Assembly (NCBI RefSeq): GCF_000005505.3
Contig: NC_016133.3
Span: 16,802,001-16,866,000 of the forward strand
Reading direction: 5' to 3'
Length of the DNA: 64,000 nt
Source: Brachypodium distachyon
Taxonomy: Eukaryota > Streptophyta > Magnoliopsida > Poales > Poaceae
The notes under the pieces are model-generated. The model worked only from the letters and a program-made list of their open reading frames with translations, searched no databases and was not told where the DNA came from. Within the stretch, counting starts at the first letter, position 1. Each line of letters starts with the position of its first letter. The position numbers and the translations under genes are program-made. Of this stretch, positions 46,220 through 58,591 are shown piece by piece.

Positions 46220-47600
46220 AATATTCAGAGATGACTATGAAAACACCTCTCTGGATCCTCGAATTGAAAGAGAGATTGAGAGGGATCAAGAATCCTAATT
46301 CTCTCTATTTGGAATGGATCCAATTCTATTGAGTCTGACTCATAGTGATCATTTCTCTTTAGCAAAGAATGACCTTGGTTATCAAAGGATTGAACAACCG
46401 GGATCCATTTACTTATGATACCTAGTTGGCATTGATAACAAGGATCTAATGAATTATGAGTTTAATAGATCCTCTTTAGCAGAAAGACGTATATTCCTTG
46501 CTCATTATCAGACAATCACTTATTCCCAAACCTCGTGTGGGGCTAATCGTTTTCATTTACCATCTCATGGAAAACCCTTTTCGTTCCGCTTAGCCCTATC
46601 GGGTATTTTAGTGATAGGTTCTATAAGAACTGGACGATCCTATTTGGTCAAATACCTAACGAAAAATTACGATTTTCCTTTCATTAAGGTACGAGGGCTT
46701 CTTATTCCACAAGAACGAAAGCACCTTTTCATTCTTTCATATACTAGGGGTTTTTACTTAGAAAAGACAATGTTCCATACTAAAAGATTCGGGTGCATAA
46801 CCACGAGTTCCAGTGCACTAGATCTTGTAGCACTTAGCAACGAGGCCCTATCCATTAGTATTCCACATAAGAAATCCATTATAGAAAAAAATACAATTAG
46901 ATTAACTCTTCATAGACAAACTTGTGGTTTGCGAGCCAAGGTAAGATCGGCTCGGGATCATGGGACCTTTTTCTATCAGATAGGAGGGGCTCTTGTACAA
47001 AATAGACTTATAAGTAATAACCCCATAGAATCAATCTATCTATATAAAGAGGCGATCGTGTCAGGAAGCGGGTTTTTCTTTGGCCAAAAGGTACTTCGAA
47101 CTTGGAACGAGCATGAAGAGATTAACGAGACTTCTTTCTCTTTTGCGTTTTTATGGCGGACCTGCCGCGCAAGATCTTTGGTCTTCCCCTGGAACCGATG
47201 AAAAAAAGTGGATCGCTTCTTATGGACTCGCTTAGAATGATTCTTCTCTATCTATAGTTCATGGCCTATTAGAAGTAGAAGGTGCTCTGGTGCAATCCTT
47301 ACCGACAGAAAAAGGTTGCAGTCAGGTTGATAATAATCGAGTGCCATTACTTCGTCGGTCCGAACCAAGGAATCCGTTAGAAATGTTTTGAAATGGATAT
47401 TGTTCTCTCTTTGATCAGGGATTGCTATATGAAAAGAAGTGGAGTTTGAAAAAGGGAACGGAATGGTCAAACCGGAACTGCTAGAGGAACGAATTTTCAA
47501 TAGCATAACTTGGGCTCCTAGAATATGGCGCCCTTGGGACAATCCATTTGATTGCAGGGTTTTGTTCCGAAGCAAAGATATCCGCGGAGGCCAGTTCGTT
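46220..47600 (+). pseudogene. ycf2: ycf2 remnant of grass plastid type
   Basis: Starts with a segment reading [17 protein letters not shown], like the ycf2 N-terminal region. Continues with an open stretch at 46449-47201 (250 codons) containing [20 protein letters not shown], the ycf2 nucleotide-binding region, then later [20 protein letters not shown] near 47480, a ycf2 C-terminal signature. Frame breaks and large gaps are expected, since grass plastids carry only ycf2 debris. The degradation therefore predates transfer to the nucleus. The 250-codon frame resembles an open frame often annotated in grass plastid genomes. Confidence 0.82.
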
Positions 47601-47849
47601 CGTCCTATTCTGATATTCAGGACCAAGAGGTACTGGATTCTCTTTCGGATAGGCCCTGAAAGGAGAAGAAAGGCTGAAATGCCAACGGACCTCTGTCTAT
47701 TCTCTAATTCACCCGAGTCGATAGTACCCGTTTTTGGAACGTCCAGTGCCAAAGTCACTGAATGGGTAAGTCACCAATCCAACCCCTTTGACAAATCGGG
47801 TGTCATATTAGATATCATATTCTATATATATAGAAATATCATAGAATAG
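47601..47849 (+). other. Open tail after the ycf2 remnant
   Basis: The frame from 47439 stays open to 47849 and includes [19 protein letters not shown] and [21 protein letters not shown] do not recognise this portion as ycf2; it is plastid-derived by position. The opposite strand is also open, so coding status is unclear. Confidence 0.4.
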
Positions 47850-47909
47850 ACATATAGAATTTTTGGTCTGGAAATTAGAAAGAATCATTGAGTGAAAAAG
47901 GAGCAAAGA

Positions 47910-48305
47910 ATGACAAAAGACGAGACTCTACTAGTCTTCACTCTTGTGGTTTCCTCGGTTTCTGTTTTCTTATTCGGGATCTTGCTTTTCATGATTCTCA
48001 TCTCTGCAACTCGCGATTTTAGCGAGAGAACCAAATCCAAGTTGGTGAAGATCATGATTTGGGCTGGCATAGTAGTTATTACCTTTGCAATTGCGGTTCG
48101 AATCTATCCGATCTTTATCTTTTTGCTCAAAGAACGAATAAAACCCCTTGTCGAAGCCCTTTATGATAAGCTTCCCTGGATCTGGGAAGTTTCTCTTTCA
48201 CGGTATTGGGATCGTTTGCTCGATTTCCTTGATTTGATCGCTACTTATGGGCGTGCGCTCAAAGGATACAAACAGGGATTCGCAAACAAAAAGGGGAATT
48301 CGTAG
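47910..48305 (+). CDS. Plastid-derived 131-residue membrane protein reading frame, unknown function
   Basis: The frame is open from a GTG at 47892; the first ATG is 47910 (MTKDETLLVFTLVVSS). Two hydrophobic segments (about residues 8-33 and 50-75) are separated by a basic loop (DFSERTKSKLVK), followed by an amphipathic tail with LPWIWEVSLSRYWDRLLDFL. It resembles the hypothetical frames annotated near the ycf2 debris in grass plastid inverted repeats, but I cannot name it or give a function. It has survived intact in this nuclear copy, consistent with recent transfer, and may be an authentic but uncharacterised plastid gene. Confidence 0.55.
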   Translation: MTKDETLLVFTLVVSSVSVFLFGILLFMILISATRDFSERTKSKLVKIMIWAGIVVITFAIAVRIYPIFIFLLKERIKPLVEALYDKLPWIWEVSLSRYWDRLLDFLDLIATYGRALKGYKQGFANKKGNS

Positions 48306-48690
48306 TCACTTTTTCCTGTCGCGTAAAAAAAAGTCTTTACGCGAGAGCAATAGAGGTTGGGATACATCTATCTCTTCTGAGCAACCTCTTTTGGATTCTT
48401 AAGACCACCCTTGCAGTAGGATACCATCCGCTTTGGGTTCTTTATTATCTCCTTCGAGGGATTTTTAGGATCGTTCAGGCTATATTTAGTCTATTTTGGC
48501 TTTTACTGTCTACTTTTTTCAGAGAGATGGTTAAGGACCTCAGAAGATAGAGGAGAGCGCCAGGCGCAGATTTCCGGAATACTTCTACGGGGAATGCTCA
48601 GAGTTGAAATATTGAGCCAGCAGCTGTTGCCCTGTATCATGAAACTGGGTCTCCTTCTCGTCCAATTTCTTCATTATTTTTTAATTCATA

Positions 48691-49611
48691 GTTACGTTAG
48701 TCCCTCGTACGTCAAATACACACAAATTACAATCTCTGCCACCGCCAACGTTCGTGCCTCTCTTCCCTGCCTCCGAAAAAAGAAAAAAAAACCTCGCACC
48801 CGATCCAATCCCTCCTCCTCAACGAGCTGCCGGCCCTATGCCCCTCCCTACAACGGCCGCGGGCCTCTCCACCTCTCCCTCCTCCACACCTCGCCGCCGC
48901 CCCTCTGTCCCTCTCCCCATCCGCATTGTTCATGCGCCCACTGTCGAGACATCATGGAGGCTCGGCCTCCTCTCCCACTCAACACCTCGAGGGGTGCCTC
49001 CGCCGCCGCTACCTCCTCCGGCGAGCATGGCCCCTCGAATGCGGGAGCGGGCGTGCGCGGCGGAGACAAGCACGGCGCGGGCACTGGCGGGAGTCGACGA
49101 TGGAACCGTGCCAGCGTGTGGTAGCCCGCGGAGGCGCATGACGGGAACAACGGCGCGCGATCGCAATTTGGCTGGGTTTTGACGTACTCGGGACGGACGA
49201 GGCAGCGGCAGCGTCGAACCCTAGCTTCTTCCCCGACGGCATGGGCGTGGGCGTGCCCAGAATAGCTCGCCTCCGACGAATTCCGCGGCCACGTCGCAGT
49301 CCGCCACGCCACTACTAGCCATGGTGGAAGTAGGGTCTCGCACGTGTTAGACGGGGAAGCCTCTATGCTTCAGGTAGCCTCAAGAGCTGCACCGTGCTGG
49401 TGAGATGAACGACACGTACATCTATGTCTCAGTGCACACTCCCATCACATTTGATGCCATGGATTTGTTGATATCTCTAAGTCTTGTCTTTGTTTGATGT
49501 TCTCCACTAATCCCACACAAATCTTGGTGGAATTGGCGACTCAACAGTGCCTCCAGGCTCCAGCCATGCGGCTTTGATTGGCTCAGGTGCTGGACGGAGG
49601 CAAGCTTGTCG
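48691..49611. other. GC-rich stretch between the NUPT and Gypsy element 2
   Basis: 48730-49310 is rich in CCG/CTC words and gives overlapping open frames on both strands. Their composition (Pro/Ser/Arg/Ala) suggests a decayed 5' exon or UTR of a grass gene more than an intact protein. No domain was recognised. Confidence 0.35.
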
Positions 49612-49617
49612 TGGGGG

Positions 49618-50290
49618 TGTCACGGCAGATGCCATGGGATGGCTTAACTTGGGACCGATGGACGAAAGAGGAACCGGAGGAGGGAAGACGTGAAGGGGAA
49701 CACGCACAAACACACAAGCACACACAGATTTACCCAGGTTCGGAGCCCTCTTGCCGAGGTAAGACTCCTACTCATGCTTTGTTGTATTAGCCGAGATAAG
49801 CAAGCTCTACAATGGCGCTCCTTGAGCTGTATTCTTGAGGAAGAAGAAGAAGAAGAAGGGGAAAACCCTAAATGCCTAAGTGCTCGTCTTTCTCCATAGA
49901 GGGTTAGTGCTCTATTTATAGGCCGCCCATGTCACACTGACATGCGGGCCGAGTCCTAACGTCACCTTCCTTGGGCCCCGCCGGGCACGCGGCTTGGTTC
50001 CCTCCGGGTCGCACTGCAGTGGACAAGACAACGTTACTTTTCTTGGCACCCCGCAACAAGTACTGCTGCACTCTGCCGGCTTCCGTCAGAGATTCTCTTT
50101 CGGTGCTTCTTTTGTGCAGTCGCCTGGCACCGCTACGTAATCGGCGACTGCTTTTCCACGATAATGATGGCGCTGCTTTACTCTGCACTGCGCGGTCAGG
50201 ATAAGACCGTTGAGAGATCTCGGTGCTGGCCGAGATCAGGGTGCTCGTCCTTATCCTGCAAGCTCATAAGATAAGATAATCATGCCGGCA
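49618..50290 (-). repeat. 3' LTR of Gypsy element 2
   Basis: Begins TGTCACGGCAGATG and ends AATCATGCCGGCA. It is strongly similar to the right LTR, with small indels in an AGA-rich stretch (about 49840-49865). It lies upstream of the plus-strand accessory gene, so its sequence could supply promoter elements for it. Confidence 0.82.
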
Positions 50291-50959
50291 TACTCCCTGT
50301 ATTTAGCCCCTGGCCGAGATTCTTTTCTTCTCCGTGGCCGACAGTAGAAAACTTACTTCTGCCGACATTAATGCCACTTGCTGCTTGCACTCTGTGCTCT
50401 TCTAAGATAACGGGAGGATAAGACCCGAGTTACTGCCGACGTGCTTTTTGGGGCGAGCACGTCGTCCCATCGGATAGTAAAACCGACAGAGCCATTAAGA
50501 GGGGAATTTCGGTTCCCACACGGACACTTATCCTCCCGGATCCGACGGGATTCTCTGCGCCACGCCGCGCGGTAACCGAGCGCGTGCGCTTTAATGGGAT
50601 TAACTGCCCCCAAAGTCGTGCGCATTCTTCCCGTTGGCCACAGGGATTGTGGGCGCGAGGGATCCGCGCACCATTAGTGCGCCGCGGGTATAGGTAAAGG
50701 GAGAGAGCGAGGGTAAAAAACCCTTCGCACTCATCTTCCTCCTTGCTCTCCTCTGCCCCCTTGCTCTCTGCGCACTCGTCATTGCTGCTAGCTCCGAGCT
50801 TCTCTGCCGCCGCTGTTCCTAGCTCCCACTGACCGAATCACCGCCGCATCCTTGTGCGCACGCACGCTTGCTCTCCGCCGCCGCTTTTCCTACTCGTTTG
50901 AGCCTTGCGCCACCACCTTTTCGCCGGAAGTCCTAACCCTAGATCTACTTTTCCAACCC

Positions 50960-53900
50960 ATGGCTTCTTCTTCTCGTGATGCCGCCGCTACTGAACCTAC
51001 TGCTCAGCAGGTCAAAGAGAGGACGGGCTCGGAGCGAGCTGGCTGGGAGGGCTCCGACGTCTCACCGGCGGACATTGCGTGGCTCCGCCGCTCCCGGCGG
51101 ATTCCGGAGGACGTGGAGTGCCGGATTCCCGACGACGAGATCGTGCCGACACCGGAGCCTGGTGAGCATGTTGTATTCCTCACTCATTTTGAACGTGATT
51201 TTGCTCTCCCGGCCAGCGATTTCGTTAGGAACTTCTTAGATTTTTTCAGCCTTCAGCCACACCATCTTTCGGCGAACGCCATCCTCACACTCTCGGCGTT
51301 CGTCACCTTCTGCGAGGCCTATCTCAGCCTATGGCCTTCCGTTGACTTGTGGGCCAGGTACTTCATGTTCCGGCCCCAAGTTCTTCCTGACAAAGAGAAT
51401 CCTGGCGCCGCAAAGCTGATGACCCAGTGCAGCGCCGCTACTGTAGTTCCTCGGTGAGCTTCGGCCTTCCCTCGGATTCAAGGTCTTGCGTCCTGTAAAA
51501 AGTGGCTCAAGACCTTTTTCCACGTCAAGAACTCCTCCGAAGCCGACAAGATCAACTTGCCGGGATTCGAAGTCGGCGCCCCGGAGGAGAAGAGGAACTG
51601 GACGTACGACATGAAGGAAACCATCCCTGAGATCAATGAAATCCACGCCGGCATCCTCGAACTCAAGGAGAACGGGATGACGGCTGACGATCTGTTGGCA
51701 ACCATTGTATACCGGCGGTTGTGTCCGCTCCAGCGCCGGGTACACAAGATGTGATTCTATGGCGGTCAGTTCGACCCGGACGGGGTGTCAACTTTCCGAC
51801 TCAATCATGCTGAAGTCCGGCGCCGGGTCAAGGCGATCGCAAAGATGAGCATGCCAGAGCGCTGGACATGGGGCATGCCGGCATACAGCCGGGAACGTCG
51901 TGCTCCTCCTGTAAGTTTTTGTTGTCACCTATTTCCTGTTCATATCCGACACATGGTTATGCCGTCATTTATCTAACAAAGGCTTATCTCGGCACAACCT
52001 GATTTCTTTGTGCAGAGGTTCGCTCTTCAGTGCAACGAAGACGGGAATTCCCTAGACAAACGCTTCGCGGCTTCGCGCAGGACCATCGACGATGAAGATC
52101 CGGACTCAGAGGATCACATGCCGATAGCCCGTGCCGGCCCTCGTCGTATCAAATGTAAGGATCTCTGACATCTTCTCGTAGTCCTTAGAACATTCGTCAC
52201 CAGGATGCTTACACCTGCACTACTCCGAAAATAGTCGACTCTGACAAGCTTGCTGCCGCGGAGACGTCGGGTCCGGCCGCTGCTGAGGCGTCGGGCTCAG
52301 CTGCCGCTGTGGCGCCGGCCCGTGAGAGGCGCGCTATCCCGAAGCGCGCCGCCGAGAAGGATCTTCCGCAAACTGTGAAGCGAAAGAAGACTGCCTGCAG
52401 TGGACCCAAGCCGAAGCCCCAGATCGCTGGGTAAGGCTAACACTATCTCGATCCTTGATGTCGGTTTTCTTCTTTATTGTTATGAAAACGACTAACTTTT
52501 ATTTCTTCAGGACGTGCATTGTGTCTGAGATCCTGGCGGCTCCATCTCCCTGTGCCGAGGCTGCGACCCATGCCACGGGTGAGACCGAGACTACTGTGGA
52601 CCTGACATTCTCCGTCCAGGATGTCGGCCCGAGCATCGACGCTTCGAGCGTCGCCCCAGCCGGGATGTCCGCTGCTGGGACCTCGGCTGCCGGGATTGCT
52701 CCTTCCTCGGCGGCAGCCAAGACACTGACGGAGCCGCAGGCCATGGAGACTCTGCAGCAGCCGGCAACGGGGCCCCAAGAACCCCAAGGACCGCAGCCGA
52801 CTCCAACAGCGCCATCGTCACCACCGCAGCCGCAAGCTGCTCAGCTTGCTCCTGCACAAACAAGAAGGCTAAGAGCTCGGCTATCCCGGCGGGATCAGCG
52901 CCTTCGGGTTCTTCTGGCCCGCAGCGTACCCGGAGGCACCAGGGAGTTCCCCTCAGGACGACCAGCGGGCACAGCTGGGGGTCGCTAGGCCAGTTCGTAA
53001 TGGAGTGGAACAACGCCGACAATTATGAGGTGACTTCCAGCAGCCTCCAGTCAGCACAGCAAATCCCTCTGGTGGGACCCGCGCCTGCGGCGACTCCGGA
53101 GTTTGTGTCGGCCCGGATGTACCAGGCGAGAGTCGCCTTATTCGAGTCTAGCCAACCTGCAGAGGTATGAAGAACTCCTTTAAAGATTTTACTTTTAATT
53201 CCAGTACAGTATCCATACTCCTAGTCCTCGAGGTTTAGGGCGAGTAAGAATTAGTCGGCCTGAAGCTTATCTCATAAAACTTCAAACACTCTGCAACACT
53301 TAGAAACTTCAAACACTTATTCCCCGAGATTCAGGCCGGGTTTAGAATAGTTGGCCTGAAGTTTAAAAACTTCAAATACTTATTCCCCGAGATTCAGGTC
53401 GAGTTTAGAATAGTTGGCCTGAAGCTAATAGCTGTTGACTTCTTACTGCAATAAACTTATCGATGAATTATCGTTTTGCAGGCCTGCATGAATAAGCGCA
53501 CCGCCGCGTTCAAGGCGTTGCTAGTAAAATACAACAAACTGGCGGCGGAGCACAAGGCGTTGATAGCCGATCGCTAGAGCCACAGCAAGTACCTTTTACT
53601 GTCATAAAACCTTTGTCCGAGTATCAATGTGCTACGAAAGCTAATACGTGCTCTTGTTCACAGCCGGGGACAATGCTCAAGCGGCGGAGCTCCTGAAGCG
53701 CGTCGCCAAAGTCCAAGGTATCATCTAATCCTTATTTCGGGTTTCATCCATATTAAATTTCAGCCTCTGTAATATATTTCTGCTGAACAGATGAGAAGAC
53801 TTGGCTAGCCGAGCAGCATCGGGAGGAAGTGGCCCGGCTGCAGGCGCAAGTTGCAGCGCAGGCGGAGGCGCATAAGACCGAGGTGGGTCAACTCACCTCG

Positions 53901-54797
53901 GCTCTCTCTACTCAGGCCGATGAGAAGATCCGCTTGGAGAGCGAGGTGCAGAAATGCAAGGGTCTAGTCGCCGAGATTGAGACCCGCGCCACTACTGCTG
54001 AGAAGGAGGACGCTGAAAAGACCCGTCTGCTTAAGGTTGTCCGGCATGAGTTCGTCAAGATCGACAACATGCTGACTAGTAAGTTGCCCTGGTGCAAATT
54101 TTTTCATCTGATCATTTGTCCGAGTAATAGCAATAGGGTGCCGAGACTCATTACTATTTGCCTGCCTTTGTTAGAATTTTTCCCCCAATTCCTCAAAAGT
54201 GCCCAAGATGCCGTGAGAAAGGCCCGCCGAAAGAGAGATCCAGTCGGGGCAGCAGTGCCATACGAGTACGACTTGGTGGATTATCTGGTCAGCATTGCAA
54301 GCCGGGTCAAGCCGCTGAAGTCGTTCGGACTGAACATGCTGAATGCCGGCATCCAAGCCTTCCGAGCTCTGTGGCCGGGAGAAGAAGCTCCGACCGGCAT
54401 CCCGGAACTGGCAACGCGCCTTCTGGAGGTGGAGGATCACCTCAATGATTGGTGGGAGTCGGCCGCGCGTGTCGGCGCCGACGAGGCGTTGTCGTTCGTA
54501 CTGTCTTGGTATGACGGCATCAACCTCGACGTGTTGCAGTCGATGCGCGTCGGCTCCCCCTACCTCTCGGACCCTAAGCTGATCGCAAAGCGTCAGGACC
54601 GGGCCTATTCCTTCATCCAGTATGCCGATGTGCATAAATTTGTGGAGGGCTCGGCATCTGAGGCAGAGGCCGATATGGCCGACGAAGATGAAGAAGAAGC
54701 AGTCGATGAGGAGATTACCGTCGAGTCAGCCTCCACAGCCTCCACAGCAACAGATGCTCCGAGTTCTGGCGCCAACAATCCCTCTATTTCTTCTTAG
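50960..54797 (+). CDS. Antisense accessory gene of Gypsy element 2 (PF04195-like, multi-exon, decayed)
   Basis: The strand is opposite to gag-pol. Exon 1 (50960-51910) starts at MASSSRDAAA and includes ADIAWLRRSRRIPEDVECR, FLTHFERDFALPASDF and FFSLQPHHLSANAILTLSAF, the signature of the plant 'putative gypsy type transposon' domain. Further exons with GT-AG borders are about 52016-52154, 52235-52430, 52511-53166, 53483 onward, 53665-53717 and 53792-54797; the last probably holds an intron at about 54075-54180. The C-terminal half has a coiled coil (RLQAQVAAQAEAHKTEV region) and an acidic end. Exon phases fit through exon 4. Damage: in-frame TGA at 51455 and 51751, a frame change near 52850 and a TAG near 53573. 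Accessory antisense genes are known in Tat elements such as Grande and Retand; the function is unknown. The ATG at 50960 is the first in frame. Confidence 0.72.
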
Positions 54798-55270
54798 TTA
54801 TGTCGGCAAAAAATAATTTTAAAATTATCAGATCCCCGGGATGCCGGGTGCAAATGTAACCGGGTTAACATACTTTTGTTTGCAAGACATCATATTTTTA
54901 ATTTATCTAAGTCTTTTGCTTATCGAGTTCCCGACCGAGTCCCCGAGTCCATTTTTCCTTTTAGTGAAATTTTATGACCTCGGTTCTTTTGTCTGCCTTG
55001 TCGGCGTTCGACATATGAACCGTGAAGTCATAGAACCACCTTTTCGAAAAAATAAACTCGACGAATTCGCTTGGCAATACCCGAGTTAAGAAAGAAATGC
55101 CGGGTTAAAACAACGCACATCTCGGGTCGCTTTTTTCTTTTTTTTCCGCAATCGATTTTCATGTGTTCGGTTATCTCGTTCCCATCTCTAGCTTGCCATG
55201 AAGCCGGGTTGCGGACAGCAAAGCTACGTTCCATGGCCTCTTGGTATAGAACGATATAAATACTCATCTC

Positions 55271-56708
55271 TCAAGTATAGAACGGACGAAGCAAAGCTAC
55301 GTTCCATGGCCTCTTGGTCTCCTCGCCTGACCGGTCCATCCTGTTTGCCTTAGGATCTTGCGCATCTATAAGATAGTAGGAATCGTTGTGAAGCGCTTTG
55401 CTCACAATAAAGGGTCTTTCCCATGGGGGTGACAGTTTGTGCATACCGGCTGTGCGCTGCACAAGTCGGAGAACGAGGTCTCCTTTCCGGAATACCCACG
55501 GGCTGACCTTTCGGCTGTGATAACGCCTTAGGTGCTGTTGATAGATGGCCGACCGAGATAGAGCTAACTCCCGTGCTTCTTCGAGCAGGTCGACATCATT
55601 TTCTCGGGCCTCTTTTACCTCGGCTTCGGTATACATGGTCACTCGCGGGGAGTCATGCTCAATGTCAGCTGGTAAGATAGCTTCCGCCTTCTATACGAGG
55701 AAGAATGGCGTATAGCCTGTGGAGCGATTGGGAGTCGTCCCGAGACTCCATAGCACAGCCGGGAGTTCGTCCAGCCATCATCTCGGTGTACGTTCCAATG
55801 GTTCAATCAGCCGAGGTTTTATGCTGGCTAAAACCATACCGTTTTCCCTTTCAACTTGTCCGTTGGACTGAGGGTGTGCTACACCAGCCGGATCTTCTTT
55901 TCCGCACAAAATCGCGCAAAAGGTCCCTCCACGAAATTCTTTCCATTATCGGTGGTGACGCTGCGCGGGTACCCATATCTCAAGATAATGTCCTTCAAAA
56001 TGATACCGCTGTCTTTCCGTCACACTTTCGTATTGGCTTTACCTCAATCCATTTGGTGAACTTGTCCACCATGACCAAGATATGCGTCATGCCTCCTCGC
56101 GCCCGCTTGAAAGGTCCCACCATATCCAAACACCAAACAGCAAACGGCCAAGTGATTGGAATAGTCTTGAGCTCGGATGCCGGCATATGAATCTTGCTGG
56201 CATATCTCTGGCAGCCGTTACACTTCCTGACTATGTCTTCTGCTTCCTGTAGTGCACTCGGCCAGTAGAAACCATGCCGGAATGCCTTGCCCACTAGCGT
56301 TCTTGAAGATGCATGATGACCGTACTCTCCTTGATGAATATCCCGGAGTATCTCTTGCCCTTCTTCCGGCTCGACGCATCGCTGGAGGACATTAGTGACA
56401 CTCCTCTTGTATAGCTCGCCATTGATGATGGTGTACGCCTTTGCCCTTCTCTGAATTTGCCTTGCCGACACTTCCTCTTCCGGGAGACTCCCGTCTTTGA
56501 GGTAGGACATTATCGGTTGTGCCCAAGCCGGCATGGGACGAGTGGTAAAAATCGGCTCATCTGGTACGTCTATCTCCATTGGCTCAACAGCCATTGCTTC
56601 TGCCGAGTTAAGGCGCTCAGTCCCCGGGTTACTAGAACCGCTGTCACTGTCAATGTCCATGGGGGTGACGTATGAGCGGTGGAGGAGGGGGTATCCGACT
56701 TGCCTCAC
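55271..56708 (-). pseudogene. Integrase of Gypsy element 2
   Basis: From 56708 the frame gives a linker, then the zinc-binding HHCC domain (HQGEYGHHASSRTLVGKAF, CNGCQRY) and the catalytic core start (WCLDMVGPFKRARGGMTHIL, first Asp; DKFTKWIEVKPI). A frame change near 55990 is followed by TTDNGKNFVEGP (second Asp) and PRWWLDELPAVLW-like sequence with a TGA. The C-terminal part is 55642-55271 (YHSRKVSPWVFRKGDLVLR, the chromatin/GPY-type end). It is broken by at least one frameshift and one stop. Confidence 0.85.
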
Positions 56709-58403
56709 TCTTCTCGACCCGCTGCATCCAGCTGCATTGCCGCATCATGTGATTCGCCGGCTTGTTGGGGTTGGTCGTGTGAAAACGACAAGGCTGATCC
56801 AGCATCACCTCGAACGTATACTTCGGCTTATCTTGCCAGGGCTTCTTTTGTTCTCCCTTCTTGACCCATTGCTGATTCCCTGTTTTCTGACGCTGGCTAG
56901 AGCCGGCATCAGGTTGATCCTGAATAGCGGCGACATGGGCTGGCCCATATCGGTAATCCGGCATGTCATCCCTTCTCTTGTTGTAGTGATCTTGATGATC
57001 GTTCCTCCGGAATGCCCCGGCAGGATTGTATGTCGGCTGCTCCCTTTGTGGTTCTGCCGGCATCAGTGATGGCTGAGTCGGATCGCCAAGCGCATACATG
57101 TCGGCGATCCTGATCATCTCAGATAGAGTAGCCGGCATCTCTCTTTGCAGCTTTTGCCACAACATGCTGCCGTGCCGGCATCCTTGGGCAAACCACGCTA
57201 TGGCTTGCGATTCCACTATCCCTTCACAAGAATTGCGGAGATTGTTCCATCTTGTCAGGTAATCCCTGTCAGTCTCGTTGTCTCTTTGCTTGCACATGGA
57301 CAACTGCTGAGGGCGATTTGGCCTCTTGTAAGTGCTGGTGAAATTGCTGACAAAAGCTTCTTCAAAGTCTATCCAGCAATTGATGTTGCCTTCCGGCAAA
57401 TTGTTCAGCCAGATCCTTGCCGGTCCCACCAGCATCTGGGGTACACAGCGTACCACCCATCTGCGGTTGCTGCCTGCCACGCTTACTGCAGTCACATAAT
57501 CTTCCAGCCAATCTTCCGACTTAGTACTGCCGTCATATGTTCTAGTACCCCTGGGCAGCTGAAAACCCGGGGCTGGTCTCTCCCTCATGATCCGATGCGC
57601 AAAACAACGCGGTCCCGGAGGGCCTTGTTCCTCTCAGACAGATGAATTCTGTCAAGCCGATGTCGGGCATCTAGGGGCGATACTTGCCTGTTCCCAACTC
57701 GGGCTCCGAGCGGGCCGAGATTATCACGTTCTCGCCTGATATAGCCCTCATCACCCATGGCCGAGTATCCATCATCGTAACGGTCATACCGGCGATCTTC
57801 ACCTCGATACAGGGGGTTGCGCCCGACACCCTGCTGACCTGCAGCATTATTGGGTGCCGGACCCCGAGGTCGGTGTCCATGATCAAACGAGTAACGTTCT
57901 TGCTGGTCTCGGCGATTGTCGCCGGGACGTAGGCCACTCTGGCAGTCATCAACCCTTCTGACCATCTGTTTCTCGGCCAGGGCCGTGTCATAACGCTCTA
58001 GTTGCTTATCTCGGCCAGAGTTGACACTTTTGTCTCGCTTGCCACCAGGCGAAAACACTTGTCTTTCAACTCGGCCACCAACATCTGCTGCCGAGTGAAT
58101 AACCTGAGATGCACCGGGCTTGCCATGTATTCTCATGTATGCCTCATTCTGCTCATTAGCTGTTTGGAGCAGCTCTTTCACGCGCAGCTGATGCTGCCGG
58201 AGTGCCTCTCCTGTAAGATTCGGCAACTCTTCAGCCGCAGCCTTGGCAGCTCTAATATTCTTGATAGGGGTATTGTATTTTGGCTTCAGTGCCGAGGCAA
58301 AACTTGCTGACATTGCGGGCACACCCCTGCCAGCTCTAGCTATCTCAGCGTTCAAGTTCTTGCCACGGTTACGCACTTCTCCAACTCGGCTAGGGTTAGT
58401 CAA
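56650..58403 (-). pseudogene. gag of Gypsy element 2
   Basis: Two overlapping frames. 58403-57585 is an Arg/Asp-rich N-terminal region. 57588-56650 has the capsid-type gag domain (TYDGSTKSEDWLEDYVTAV, ARIWLNNLPEGNINCWIDFE, ETDRDYLTRWNNLRNSC) and the C-terminal CRFHTTNPNKPANHM motif. A one-base frame change joins them near 57588. The gag end runs straight into integrase sequence, showing that the protease-RT part is deleted. Confidence 0.85.
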
Positions 58404-58591
58404 CGAGGTAGAACTGAGACCATGGGCTTTGTTATACTCACGGAGCGAAATATCAAGTTGTTGCCGACCGTGAGCGACGTCGACAGCTTCCTTTAGCAGT
58501 TTTGTCGCTTCAGCTCCAACCCCACCTGCAGGTGGGCCGAGTTAGCGTTCGACGCCACCGGTGCGGTCAACCGTTCGATGGAAGCTTGGAG

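Noticed and set aside
48594..49312. Overlapping GC-rich open frames (up to 176 codons)
   Set aside because: Several frames on both strands are open with similar Pro/Ser/Arg/Ala composition; none resembles a known protein.
50960..54797. Treating the plus-strand gene as an ordinary host gene
   Set aside because: It lies between the LTRs of a Gypsy element and encodes a domain known from transposon accessory genes.
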